NCBI GenBank assembly: GCA_030998225.1
Contig: JAPYXD010000581.1
Coordinates: 2,170,001-2,234,000 of the forward strand
From: Diplolepis rosae
Taxonomy: Eukaryota; Arthropoda; Insecta; Hymenoptera; Diplolepididae
DNA: 64,000 nucleotides
Direction: 5' to 3'
The notes beneath the pieces were generated by a model. The model was not told the DNA's origin and made no database searches. It saw nothing but the letters and a program-made list of their open reading frames with translations. Shown piece after piece: positions 44,663-54,400 of the stretch. Within the stretch, counting starts at the first letter, position 1. Each line of letters opens with the position of its first letter. A program made the position numbers and the translations under genes.

Positions 44663-45786
44663 CAATCCGCGCTCGATATAAGGCCGCCTCGGGCGGTTAG
44701 GGGAAGTGTTTTCTTAGAAAAAGCCTTCCCCCTCCACTCGCCATAATAATTAATAAAGGATCTTGTTTAATAAACGAATAATTTTGGCTCCGAGTGACTA
44801 TTTTCTTTTTAATTAAGGGGACAGTCCCCTCAAGAGACCGAAAAAAGCGTTTATTCCTGATTTTTTTTCTCACAGAAAAAAACATCGGAGACATAAGAAC
44901 TTCAGGATATGTTTTAGTCATATTTTAGACTTTATTAACAAAAAAAGTTACATACGAAAAATTTCAAATGGCCGAGTAATCCACGTTTTGCGGCAGCGTC
45001 TCGACACGGTCGGAGTCAAACTGCGGGAACTATAGCAGCCGTTATTTTCAACTGAAATCAAAAATTTTTTTTTGTTTTCTTCGTTAGACTTATTTGTTCT
45101 ATGTGAACTACAGAAATTTTAAAATTCGGAAATTTAGACGAAAAATTATGATTTAAAAAAAAGTGACTTTTTTTTTAGTCATTTGTTCATAAAAAGGTAT
45201 TAAAAATCGGAATTTCTTAAAATCCGTTGTTCACATAGACTATCTTTTTATACTGAATAAAAAAAACTTTGGTTTAAGAAAATCGGTTAAGAACTTTTTT
45301 AGTTATCTTTCCCGCAATGTGTAAAAACATGGTTTTGAGAAAACGCGCTTTAGACTTCGTAATGTACGTACGTACGTAATGTACGTGACCGACTGAATTT
45401 CCGCGTATCTCCCGAAATACTTCGAATTTCGAGCTAAAATTTTACACACATAATCTTGAATAATTGCCTAATCGATTAGGCAGAAAAAAAAACACGATTT
45501 TTTGAGACCTCTTGAGGGGACTGCCCCCTTAACAAAGATAACGGAGCATTTACTTTCAAAAATTTATTAATAGTTAATATGATTACAATTTCATTCTAAT
45601 TTACATTTATTTTGCCATAATCAACTTTATATATATTTGATATTTTCTTCTCGTAGTGTATTGATCGCGCGGCCCTATTGAAAACGATGGAAATTAAATT
45701 CAGCAGTGCACATGGTGGGGGAAGCATCGAGTACATATTAGGGGTAGAGGCCCTATTGAGAGCCGCCCTATAGAGAGCGCGGACTG
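44663..45786. mobile_element. Tigger/pogo-like element with nested insertion
   Basis: Inverted ends CAATCCGCGCTCGATATAAG and complement of CAGTCCGCGCTCTCTATAGG, flanked by TA at 44661-44662 and 45787-45788. CAGT-type ends with TA duplication are usual for pogo/Tigger relatives. Inside the right end is GCCCTATTGAGAGCCGCCC, echoed on the left by GGCCGCCTCGGGCGG. No transposase; a 712-bp TTAA element fills the middle. Confidence 0.7.
44817..45528. mobile_element. TTAA-flanked element nested in the Tigger-like element
   Basis: TTAA at 44813-44816 and 45529-45532; inverted ends GGGGACAGTCCCCTCAAGAG and complement of GGGGGCAGTCCCCTCAAGAG. The GGGGAC...GTCCCC inside each end is itself a small palindrome. 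Interior includes a TACG repeat (45365-45385) and GGCAGCGTCTCGACACGGTC; no gene. Confidence 0.72.
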
Positions 45787-45789
45787 TAC

Positions 45790-46590
45790 TTATTTTCAGC
45801 AAGTGAAATCTAACAATGGACTTACTTCACTTTAGCAGAAGATTTTCTAAAATTTAGTACTTATTCGCTGATGTGTAGTAATTTTTGTACCGTTCCATCG
45901 AATTGCTAAAATCTAGAAAGCGCTTTCTGATATTCAGAAAATAATTCTAACAATCAGAAATTGCTCTTTTCCATGTGACGCGCCCATCGCTGTTGAAAAT
46001 AATTAATAAAAAAATCCACTTCCAATGAGTCAATTGATTTGAGGTTTTCCAGAAAACTTCATTTTTCCATACCAAACAACGTGCTTAGATTTATTTTTTC
46101 GAAACTAAAACTTCCTCACACAACTTTTGAAATTGAATGTAATATAACCCAATCACTGACATGGATGTATAAATGATTAATTATTTGTTACTAGATTTAA
46201 CTTTAAAAGAATGTCCATTATAAATATCGCGAGTTATGTTTGAAAAAAGATTGAATTTTGTAATTAAAAAAAAATGAAATTTCAATTTTTTCATTCGAAA
46301 ACTGTGCGTCCACTAAAAAAAATGTTATATGGATATTTTGTGCATGTACTGATTTTATATTGACCGATATTTTATTTTTCTTAATTTCAAATTTCCACTG
46401 AATTTGACTCCTATTATTACACGAAAAATTATTAAACGGTAAAGTTCTCAAAGTAAACAATTACTTAAATTTTGGATAATTCCGTCGTCTTTCATGTTTA
46501 GATCTTCCTAGATAATTAAAATTGAATATACTATATGAAGTAATATTACTCGACATTTATTGAAATCTGAAAGGAACTGCAATAGGTCAA
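45790..46590. other. Spacer, nothing recognised
   Basis: AT-rich; small minus-strand frames without motifs. Confidence 0.4.
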
Positions 46591-47000
46591 TCGGCCAATT
46601 TTTACACACGTTGCGCTAGCCTGATTGGTCTTAATTCAGTGAAAGTACACATGAAACCATCTCCATGGATTCTCAACACAACACCACTTGTCGTTACTTA
46701 TATTATGACATAATCTTCGTGTTGTGTCTGTTCCTACTGTCGAAAGCCGCCTCCACAATGCTCCGAGTTTCCTCGAGCACTCTGACTTTCAAACCAACAC
46801 TCCAGTACAAGACAAGACTTCAATAGTGACTGAGTTCCAAAACTGCATTCTGCATTCGAATGAGTTTCATTAAAATTCAAACTTCTTTTATCCTCTAAAA
46901 TAATGACAAAACATTCGGGGAGCGGGAATCCTAAAATCACCCAAACCCTGAGAAAACATCTCTGCCTTGAGAACTAGAGTGAAGGCACAACTGATGTGAT
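46591..47000. other. Unique, less AT-rich stretch of unknown role
   Basis: Composition is more even than in the flanks (for example AAGCCGCCTCCACAATGCTC and TCCTCGAGCACTCTGAC) and no repeat words are present. The 68-codon minus-strand frame at 46734-46940 has no motif. It could hold regulatory sequence or an untranslated exon. Confidence 0.3.
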
Positions 47001-47302
47001 GAAAAAAGTATAGAAAACAATCTCACTAGTGAAAAGTTATACTCAACGCAAAAGTTAGTGACAAACTGTAATTAATTTGTAATTTAACAACATCATTAAG
47101 TTTATCCAAAAACCAAAATTGCAATCAGTGATGCCAGGTCTACGGATTTTTCATCATATTTGCCACTTGTATGATAAAGTCTATTAAAACTTCTGGTTAT
47201 ATTAAAAGGAATATATATGAGATAAACAACTTGAATAAACGTAGTTCGTACAAGGTTTCCTAATGATTAAAAATATGTTTTTTTGAAATCTTCAGATTTC
47301 TA

Positions 47303-48759
47303 CACCCAGAAAAAAGTTTCTTTGATTCAAAAAAAATTTCTTTGAATCAAACAAATTTGTGCATTGTTAAACCGTCAAAGACTGATTGAAAGAAATTTCT
47401 AAATTATTTTTCCTTTGAATTAAAGAAATTTCTTGATTCTTTTTTTTTTGAATTTATGAAATGTATGTCTGCACAGTATGTGTAACGTGATTCACAGAAA
47501 TATTTTCTTTAATTCAAAGAACAAATTTTCTTCACTCAGGGTAATAAAATGAAATGAATTATTTCTCCAGTTTCCTCCAGCACTACTTGTATATTTGAAT
47601 CAATAACATTTCTCTGAATCAAACAAATTTTTGCATTGCTAGGTCAAAAAAAAGTTTCTTTGATTTAAAGAAATTTCTAAATTATTTTTTCTTTGAATTA
47701 AAGAAATGAATGTACACGCAGTCGCATAATACATACCTAAAGTGATTCACAGAAATATTTTCTTTAATTCAAAGAAAAAATTGTCTTCGTTCAAGGTAAT
47801 AAAACTAATTCGGATGTTTCTTAAGTTTTTTCCAGTACTGTATTTCAATCAAAAAATATCTTTGAATCATGAAAATTTGTACATTGTTATACCGTCAAAA
47901 AAAGTTTCTTTGATTTAAAGAAATTTCTAAATTATTTTTTCTTTGAATTAAAGAAATGAATTTATACAGAAATATTTTCTTTAATTCAAAGAAAAAATTG
48001 TCTTCGTTCAAGGTAATAAAATTAATTCGGATGTTTCTTAAGTTTTTGCCAGTACTGTATTTGAATCAAAAAAATATCTTTTAATCGTGAAAATTTGTAC
48101 ATTGTTATACCGTCAAAAAATAGTTTCTTTGATTTAAAGAAATTTCTAAATTATTTTTTCTTTGAATTCAAGAAATAAATGTATACGCAGTCGCATAATA
48201 CATACCTAAAGTGATTCACAGAAATATTTTCTTTAATTCAAAGAAAAAATTGTCTTCGTTCAAGGTAGTAAAATTAATTCAATTGTTTCTTAAGTTTTTT
48301 CCAGTACTGTATTTCAATCAAAAAATATCTTTGAATCATGAAAATTTGTACATTGTTATACCGTCAAAAAATAGTTTCTTTGATTTAAAGAAATTTCTAA
48401 ATTGTATTTTCTTTGAATTCAAGAAATGAATATATACACAGTTGCATAATACATACCAAAAGTGATTCATCGAAATATTTTCTTTAATTCGAAGAAAAAA
48501 TTGTCTTTGTTCAAGGTAATAAAATTAATTAAATTGTTATTAACTGTTTGCCAGTACTGCATTTAAATCATAAAAATATATTTTTTAATCAAACGAATAA
48601 TGTTAAAAAAATAATCTATATTATTTAAAAAATGCTAAAAACGTGATTTATAAACGTCAAATAAATATATATTTGTTCTAATGGTGTTTTTACTTCGAAT
48701 TAATGAAATAAATTTTAAAAAACGATTTCTCAAATTCAAATAAAACATTTTTCTGGGTG
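47303..48759. mobile_element. CACCCAG element, 1457 bp, with internal tandem repeats
   Basis: Ends CACCCAGAAAAAAG and CATTTTTCTGGGTG, flanked by TA at 47301-47302 and 48760-48761. The interior is about five tandem units of about 251 bp (the GTCTTCGTTCAAGG phrase at about 47526, 47781, 47999, 48250 and 48501; one unit is 33 bp shorter). Each holds self-complementary TTTCTTTGATTTAAAGAAAT and TTCTTTAATTCAAAGAAA words. No transposase. CAC end and 2-bp duplication as in the other CAC elements here. Confidence 0.8.
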
Positions 48760-48761
48760 TA

Positions 48762-49495
48762 AAAAAAAAATTAAAAAAGTCTGAAGATTTATATTTTGGC
48801 CACCTGGCAGGACTGAATGCAACAGGACCGAAACACGTGAACTGCAAATGTAAAAAATTTCCAGGATAGGTTCGATCACCAATTTGTTTCTTTCTTTGTC
48901 ATCAGAGCCGAAACTGGGTCACTAGTTTGAGGGAAAGTAAACTGGAAAGGGTCGTATCTGTATGCGATAACTGGATGCCAGAATAAATTGCATAACACCG
49001 CGAGCTAGCGTCACGCAATAGCAACTACAACCGTTTCATTCTGCACTTGCTCTTCGTGCAAAGTCTACCTCTCGAACAATCTGTTGAAAATAAACTCAAT
49101 TCAAATCAATTCAAACTCAATGCAAATGCGGAACAATTCTACCAAAATAAACTGAGAGCGAATGCTAAACAGTATCAAAAGTACGAAATAAGTTCAGAAA
49201 GTCAAAAGCTATTTGGGAAATAAGTATTAAATAAATCGAGAGTAATTGAAAAGGAGGAATAAATTCGAAATAAATTAGTTGGTGGTTTAATTTGCGCGAC
49301 CCAGAGAAGATTGGATTATTGGATTATGTCAGCGCAATCAAGAGTGTAAAAGTGAGCTACTCTCTCCCTGCAAGTAAACTTTATGGTGACATATTCGGTG
49401 CCAAGAGTTGAGAAAGAGATTAAAATTGATGTAAAAGAGTTGACTAATATTAACATCTCGAAGATGTAATGAATGTGTAATTTTCCGAAATTATA
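48762..49495 (+). promoter_or_regulatory. Candidate upstream region and 5' UTR of the small membrane ORF
   Basis: Free of the repeat words seen on both sides and more even in composition. A TCATTC initiator-like site lies near 49036 (GTTTCATTCTGCACTTG). Several upstream ATGs occur, so if transcription starts here an intron may remove part of the leader. Extent and strand are inferred from the ORF downstream. Confidence 0.3.
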
Positions 49496-49708
49496 ATGAC
49501 CTCGTCAGTATCGGGAATGGTGTCCACCCTGTTGTTAGAGGGAGATAGAGTGATCCCTGGACAAGAAAAGTACAACATGGCTACCTTCATGATGCTTTTC
49601 TTGTTAATTACGATTGAAGTCGTCTTGGTCAAGGTCGTCACTTCGGATCCAGAATTTGAAGACGAAACACCTTTACTAAATAGATTGTTCTTTGACTTAG
49701 ACGAGTAG
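49496..49708 (+). CDS. Small single-pass membrane protein, unknown family
   Basis: A 70-codon frame from ATG 49496 to TAG 49706-49708. The product starts MTSSVSGMVSTLLLEGDR, has one membrane segment at about residues 28-49 (MATFMMLFLLITIEVVLVKV), and an acidic tail (DPEFEDETPLLNRLFFDLDE). Codons are clearly richer in G and C than the surrounding repeats, and no repeat family covers the frame, which argues for a real gene. The minus strand is also open for 63 codons but gives no sensible protein. It could be a complete micropeptide or a last exon. I do not recognise the family and assign no function. Confidence 0.45.
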   Translation: MTSSVSGMVSTLLLEGDRVIPGQEKYNMATFMMLFLLITIEVVLVKVVTSDPEFEDETPLLNRLFFDLDE

Positions 49709-49890
49709 AAACGTTCCTGTGCAGTTGGGAAATGGAGAAATCTGGAAAATTAATCTAAAATGAAGGAAAGGTGACTAGATGATTAAATTATTACGTTAAT
49801 TAACAAATCAAAGATTTATTGATGTCTACCACAGCATCAAACTTAAGGCCATGGGCCAAGCAGGTCACGTGACAGAAATTATAATATACG
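49709..49890. other. 3' flank of the small membrane ORF
   Basis: AT-rich, no clear AATAAA before the next TTAA element. Confidence 0.35.
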
Positions 49891-49894
49891 TTAA

Positions 49895-50150
49895 GGGGAT
49901 CCGCCACCTTTAATATTTTTTTTTTTTGAGTTTAAACCTTCTATATAATTTTTTTATGTTTAGTACTTTTATTTAGAAAGGTTTTGGGTTTTTTTTTAAA
50001 TTCCAGCACCTTTATGTATTTTAAAAACTAAAAATTTTGAGTTTTTTGGTCATTTTTTGACTTTGAATAACTTTTTTGTTTTTTAACGAATTGTCATGAT
50101 TCTTTTTTTATTTTGTTCCTTAAAATTTCCTTAGAGTGCTTTCAATACCG
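49895..50150. mobile_element. TTAA foldback MITE, left half only
   Basis: TTAA (49891-49894) then GGGGATCCGCCACCTTTAAT and the family's internal words down to TTTATTTTGTTCCTTA. The second arm is missing. Confidence 0.65.
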
Positions 50151-50400
50151 AAAAATATTGATTATATAACAGAAAATAAGTGGTAAAAATTTGAAAGGCC
50201 TGTGTCCAATACCTTAGATTTTATTCAAACATATCTTGCAACAAACACAGAAAATCAGAACTTGCAGAAAACGGAGTTTAAAGTAAACTCAGCAGTTATA
50301 TTATGTTTTTGTAGGGATACCTGTTATATACTATTTTTCATATAATTCAAAAATATTAGTAAATAAATAAACAAAATATTTTTAGTAAAAAGCTAATTTT
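50151..50400. other. Spacer
   Basis: Nothing recognised. Confidence 0.35.
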
Positions 50401-50678
50401 TGTCCGATTCGTGGAAGATGTGAATCGCTGAACGCGCCACCTCAAAGGCACACAACCACAATTAATTCCATAAAAACACAGGTCAAAAATCCAATCGTGA
50501 GCCCTCGATGGAGAACGCACCTTCTCGGGTTCGTGTGTGTGTGTGTGTGTGTTGTGCTGTGCGTTCTCCATCGAGGGCTCACGATTGGATTTTTGACCTG
50601 TGTTTTTATGGAATTAATTGTGGTTGTGTGCCTTTGAGGTGGCGCGTTCAGCGATTCACATCTTCCACGAATCGGACA
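50401..50678. repeat. Perfect 120-bp inverted repeat with 38-bp loop
   Basis: Arms 50401-50520 and 50559-50678 are equal in length and complementary throughout by inspection (for example AATCGCTGAACGCGCCACCT pairs with AGGTGGCGCGTTCAGCGATT). The loop carries a (GT)n run. Both strands therefore encode the same 40-residue frame, which is not evidence of a gene. The right arm continues into the retroelement tail at 50679-50905, so the left arm looks like an inverted partial copy of it. Confidence 0.85.
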
Positions 50679-50905
50679 CGAGAGGACTTCTGTGTGAGGA
50701 CGATGCTGGAGGGTCTATTCGCATGTTGTAATTTTATTAATAAATTTATTATAAGAATAAAACAAAAAAAAAAAAAAAACAAAAACAAAATAAATATTAA
50801 GTTGCATGAGTTTTGCTTGTTTAGTTTATAATTATTATTTTTAATGCAAATTAAAATTGTTGGCACTGAAGAGGGCCCCCATTTGTGGCCGAAACGTTTG
50901 CCTTT
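50620..50905 (+). mobile_element. 3' part of a retroelement with hammerhead-like motif
   Basis: GTGTGCCTTTGAGGTGGCG, then TCACATCTTCCACGAATCGG, GAGGACGATGCTGGAGGGTC, an A-rich tract (50763-50800) and the hammerhead-like motif at 50862-50902. The minus-strand locus at 20.2-20.7 kb has the same order. Favoured class is Penelope-like; no reverse transcriptase is present. Confidence 0.5.
50862..50902 (+). ncRNA. Hammerhead ribozyme-like motif, copy 2
   Basis: GGCA-CTGAAGA at 50862-50872, helix II from the GGCC pair, GAAAC at 50891-50895, then GTTTGCC. GGCA pairs perfectly with TGCC as helix I; GTT before TGCC fits the NUH cleavage triplet. Helix III would be minimal, as reported for Penelope-type hammerheads. 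40 of 41 positions agree with the copy at 20181-20221 while the sequence around has diverged. Activity is inference. Confidence 0.52.
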
Positions 50906-51215
50906 CTGATGTTTATGTTTTTTACGACATAAACAAATTGGAACTAAACTGACCCCATGCCAAATTAAATATCACAGATATACCAATAAAGATTTGATGA
51001 AAATTTATATTGGTATTTATATTGGCAAGATTGGTTTCTGATAATGCTCATAAATCTCTACTAATTATTGTGATAACATATTTCGACTACACCAAAATTA
51101 GAAAAGTTAGAACATGTTAAAACTTGAAATAAGTCAATTTCTAAATTCCATTTTTCAGTTAAATTATACCAGATAAGCAGAAACGCTATCATACAAAATT
51201 GTTTACTACTAAAAG
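50906..51215. other. Spacer leading into the 154-bp array
   Basis: From about 51180 it shows diverged monomer words. Confidence 0.4.
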
Positions 51216-51216
51216 A

Positions 51217-52146
51217 TCTACAAATTTCAACCGTAATATTTTTCCATAAGATGTATATTTTTCTTTTTAATTTCAAAAAATACGATTCAAATTTAAAAAT
51301 TCCATTTTTTAAACAAAATATGTGAGATACGAAAAATACATCAAAATGGAAAATTGTTCGCTTCAATAAGGTCTAAAAATATTGTCTGACACAATTTGAA
51401 ATAAAATGTGTATTTTCGTTTCAATTTCAAAAAATACGATTCAAATTCAAAAATTCCATTTTTTAAACAAAATATGTGAGATACGAAAAATACGTAGGAA
51501 TGAAAAATTGTTCGCTTCAATAAGGTCTAAAAATATTGTCTGACACAATTTGAAATAAAATGTGTATTTTCGTTTCAATTTCAAAAAATACGATTCAAAT
51601 TAAAAAATTCCATTTTTTAAACAAAATATGTGAGATACGAAAAATACGTATGAATGAAAAATTGTTCGCTTCAATAAGGTCTAAAAATATTGTCTGACAC
51701 AATTTGAAATAAAATGTGTATTTTCGTTTCAATTTCAAAAAATACGATTCAAATTAAAAAATTCCATTTTTTAAACAAAATATGTGAGATACGAAAAATA
51801 CGTATGAATGAAAAATTGTTCGCTTCAATAAGGTCTAAAAATATTTTCTGACACAATTTGAAATAAAATGTGTATTTTCGTTTCAATTTCAAAAAATACG
51901 ATTCAAATTCAAAAATTCCATTTTTTAAACAAAATATGTGAGATACGAAAAATACGTAGGAATGAAAAATTGTTCGCTTCAATAAGGTCTAAAAATATTG
52001 TCTGACACAATTTGAAATAAAATGTGTATTTTCGTTTCAATTTCAAAAAATACGATTCAAATTCAAAAATTCCATTTTTTAAACAAAATATGTGAGATAC
52101 GAAAAAAACATCAAAATGGAAAATTATTTGCCTAAATGAAGTCTAT
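51217..52146 (+). repeat. 154-bp tandem array, about six units
   Basis: The phrase GTCTAAAAATATT recurs at 51371, 51525, 51679, 51833 and 51987, an exact 154-bp period. Central units are almost identical; the first (from 51217) and last (to 52146) are diverged. Each unit has TTCAAAAATTCCATTTTTTA and GTGAGATACGAAAAATACG. The monomer is related to the family at 43.6 and 57.0 kb. Minus-strand frames of 77-101 codons arise from the period and are not genes. Confidence 0.88.
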
Positions 52147-52199
52147 AATTTCTTATTAGAACATTTTTCGACAGGATGTATAGTTTTCTTAGTTCCTTG

Positions 52200-52460
52200 T
52201 TTTCGATCGTGAACATCGAGCGCAAAGCGCGAGTGTCGTAATGTGAATGTATTTCTGAAAGTCGAAGTAACTTTAAGAAAATGCAATTCGCAATTACAAT
52301 ATTATAAAATTTACTTGAATTTCAGTATTAAATTACAAGAAATAAACTTGAATGTATGCAAAGAACATAAGACTGAGCGCGAAGCGCGACGATCGGATAA
52401 CGCGCCCTAGGCGCGCTGAAGCTTGCGAGCGTAACACGCGATGACAATGTTTCCTCGAAA
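52200..52460. repeat. CGCGAAGCGCG-word repeat
   Basis: GAGCGCAAAGCGCGAGTGTC, GAGCGCGAAGCGCGACGATC and GCGCCCTAGGCGCGCTGAAG. The latter part is the inverted copy of 41900-42055, including TGAATGTATGCAAAGAACA. Confidence 0.6.
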
Positions 52461-52969
52461 CGAACAGAATTTTTAAAATTTAATAATCGGTTATTACCAG
52501 TCAACTTTGAGTTGATAGTCAAATGTTAGTCAGATTAGTGGGGAATTTATTCCTGAGAAATTATGGGTTTTTAACTAGTACAGACGAAGGAGAACAATAA
52601 AACAATGACCCTAAGGCTATAATGAAGAAATTGTTGAATTATTTCATCATAATTGAATCCACGCAATGGAGTTTTATTCCATTCATTTATGAAAAAGCAT
52701 AATTTGAATATATTTTTCTTGTTGTGTTAATAGGAGATTTCTTTGAAAGACTTCCAAAAATTTTCAAAGAGAAATTTTGCAGAAATTTTTAATAGTTTTA
52801 AATTCAAAGAATTTTAAAAATTTCAATTTTGCAATTTCATGAAAATTATTCCGGAATTGCCATGGAATTTTCAAAAACGTTCCTCAGAATATGCAAAGCA
52901 ATTTGAATAAAACAAAATTATTGTTTGAATGATTTGTTTGATTTGAAAACATATTATTTTGATTGAACC
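52461..52969. other. Spacer, nothing recognised
   Basis: No feature seen. Confidence 0.4.
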
Positions 52970-52971
52970 AA

Positions 52972-53232
52972 CTCTCTAAATCTGAATCAGTCAAATTTTC
53001 ACTGATTGAATCAGTGATTTGCCTTTTCACTGATTCATCAGTGAAAAAATATTTTTCACTGTCAAATCAGTTAATTTTCACTGATTGAATCAATAAAAAA
53101 GATGTTTTTCACTGTTAAATCAGTTGATTTCCACTGAAGTAATCAGTGAAATTTGTAACCTCTTTTTAGCTATTTGAATCAGTCAAATTTCACTGATAAT
53201 CAGTAGATTTTGACTGATTCAAATTTAGAGAG
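52972..53232. mobile_element. CTCTCTAAATC MITE, copy 7
   Basis: From CTCTCTAAATCTGAATCAGT to TTCAAATTTAGAGAG. A few bases are missing before GTAACCTCTTTTTAGC. The flanks are AA and TA, so the duplication is not intact. Confidence 0.72.
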
Positions 53233-53394
53233 TAAAGTGATTTTTTTAAATTCAAAAAATCATTTTTAAATTTCCATAATCAGTTTTTTAATCACGCTAA
53301 ATATTTGCTTGATTTAAATATAGAAAGTCAACTAAGAAATTTGTTATAATCTAGAAAATGTTTTTTTACCTGATATTTGAGGATAAACAAAAAT

Positions 53395-53625
53395 TTTCTG
53401 AAATTTAGTTTCTAGAATCTGAATCGAATCAAACTTTCAAAATACCAAAGCAACCAAATTTGGACCAAAATAAACTTTCAAATAAACAATCATCAGAACC
53501 TAACAAAAAAGGAGGAAAAAAAGGCGACATTCCAAAACCCCTTCCTTTTTATTTTAGTCAAAATTTGGTCGTTTTGGTAATTTGAGGGTTTGAATTGTTC
53601 CGAAGTCTTGAAATTTTGAATTATA
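53395..53625. repeat. Foldback with ACCAAATTTGGACC words, copy 1
   Basis: AAAGCAACCAAATTTGGACC on the left pairs with AAAATTTGGTCGTTTTGG on the right around a purine-rich AAAAAAGGAGGAAAAAAAGG centre. Same plan at 60530-60805. Confidence 0.5.
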
Positions 53626-54400
53626 GTTTGGTTTGGACGTTAACAAAATCGTTTTGTTAAATTCACAAAATAGTTGATTCACTTAACCAACTTTTTTGAA
53701 TCGAATATAATAAATACTTGAAATTTTAATAAAAGTAGCTAAAGAATTTGGTCGGATCAACCAAATTTCTCGTCCAATCAACTAAATTTAAATAACCGAA
53801 TAATGTTGTTAAATTAACGGAACAGTTTATACGGACAAAAAAAGGTTAAGTATTATCCAACAAAATTATTACAATGTCCCAACAAAATTCTTTGGTCAAT
53901 AAAATTTGGTTGATCCAAACAAAGATTTCAGTTCATTTTAATGGATTTCAAGTATTTATTAGATTCAAACCAAAAATGTATCTGATTTAAACATAAAATT
54001 TTGTTGAATGAACCAAGATATTTAAGTCAAACAAAATTTGGTTGAATTAACTCAAATATTTGTTTCTTTTAGCCAAATCGTATAAAAACAAACAATCTTT
54101 GGTTACATGAAACACATTTTTTGGTTGAATCAACCAGAAATTTGGTCAACCGCATAACAAAGAAACTCTTTGGTTGATCTAACTAAATTTCGGTTAGATT
54201 AACCAAATATTTTCGAGCGTCACGCTAAGAACAAAATTCATGCAACAAAAATTTTTTTGTTCTCCTAACAAAACATTTTGTTCAAGTAACCAAAATTTGA
54301 TTAATACAGTAAAATGTTTTGTTGGCACAACAAAATAATTTTGTTGCATAAATACCAACAAAATATTTTTGTTGATTTGACAAAACTGTTTTCTCAGTGG
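53626..54400. repeat. TTGGTTGA / CAAAATTTTG repeat, with a CAC...GTG end
   Basis: Self-complementary words such as CAACAAAATTATT and AATTTTGTTGCATAAA. The last part (54221-54399) begins CACGCTAAGAACAAAATTC and ends GTTTTCTCAGTG, which look like the two ends of a small MITE, but the flanks do not show a matching duplication. Confidence 0.45.

Noticed and set aside
46734..46940. 68-codon minus-strand frame in a less AT-rich stretch
   Set aside because: Composition is suggestive but there is no motif, promoter or splice support.
50356..50831. Frames on opposite strands with the same 40-residue product
   Set aside because: A direct consequence of the perfect 120-bp inverted repeat, not of coding.
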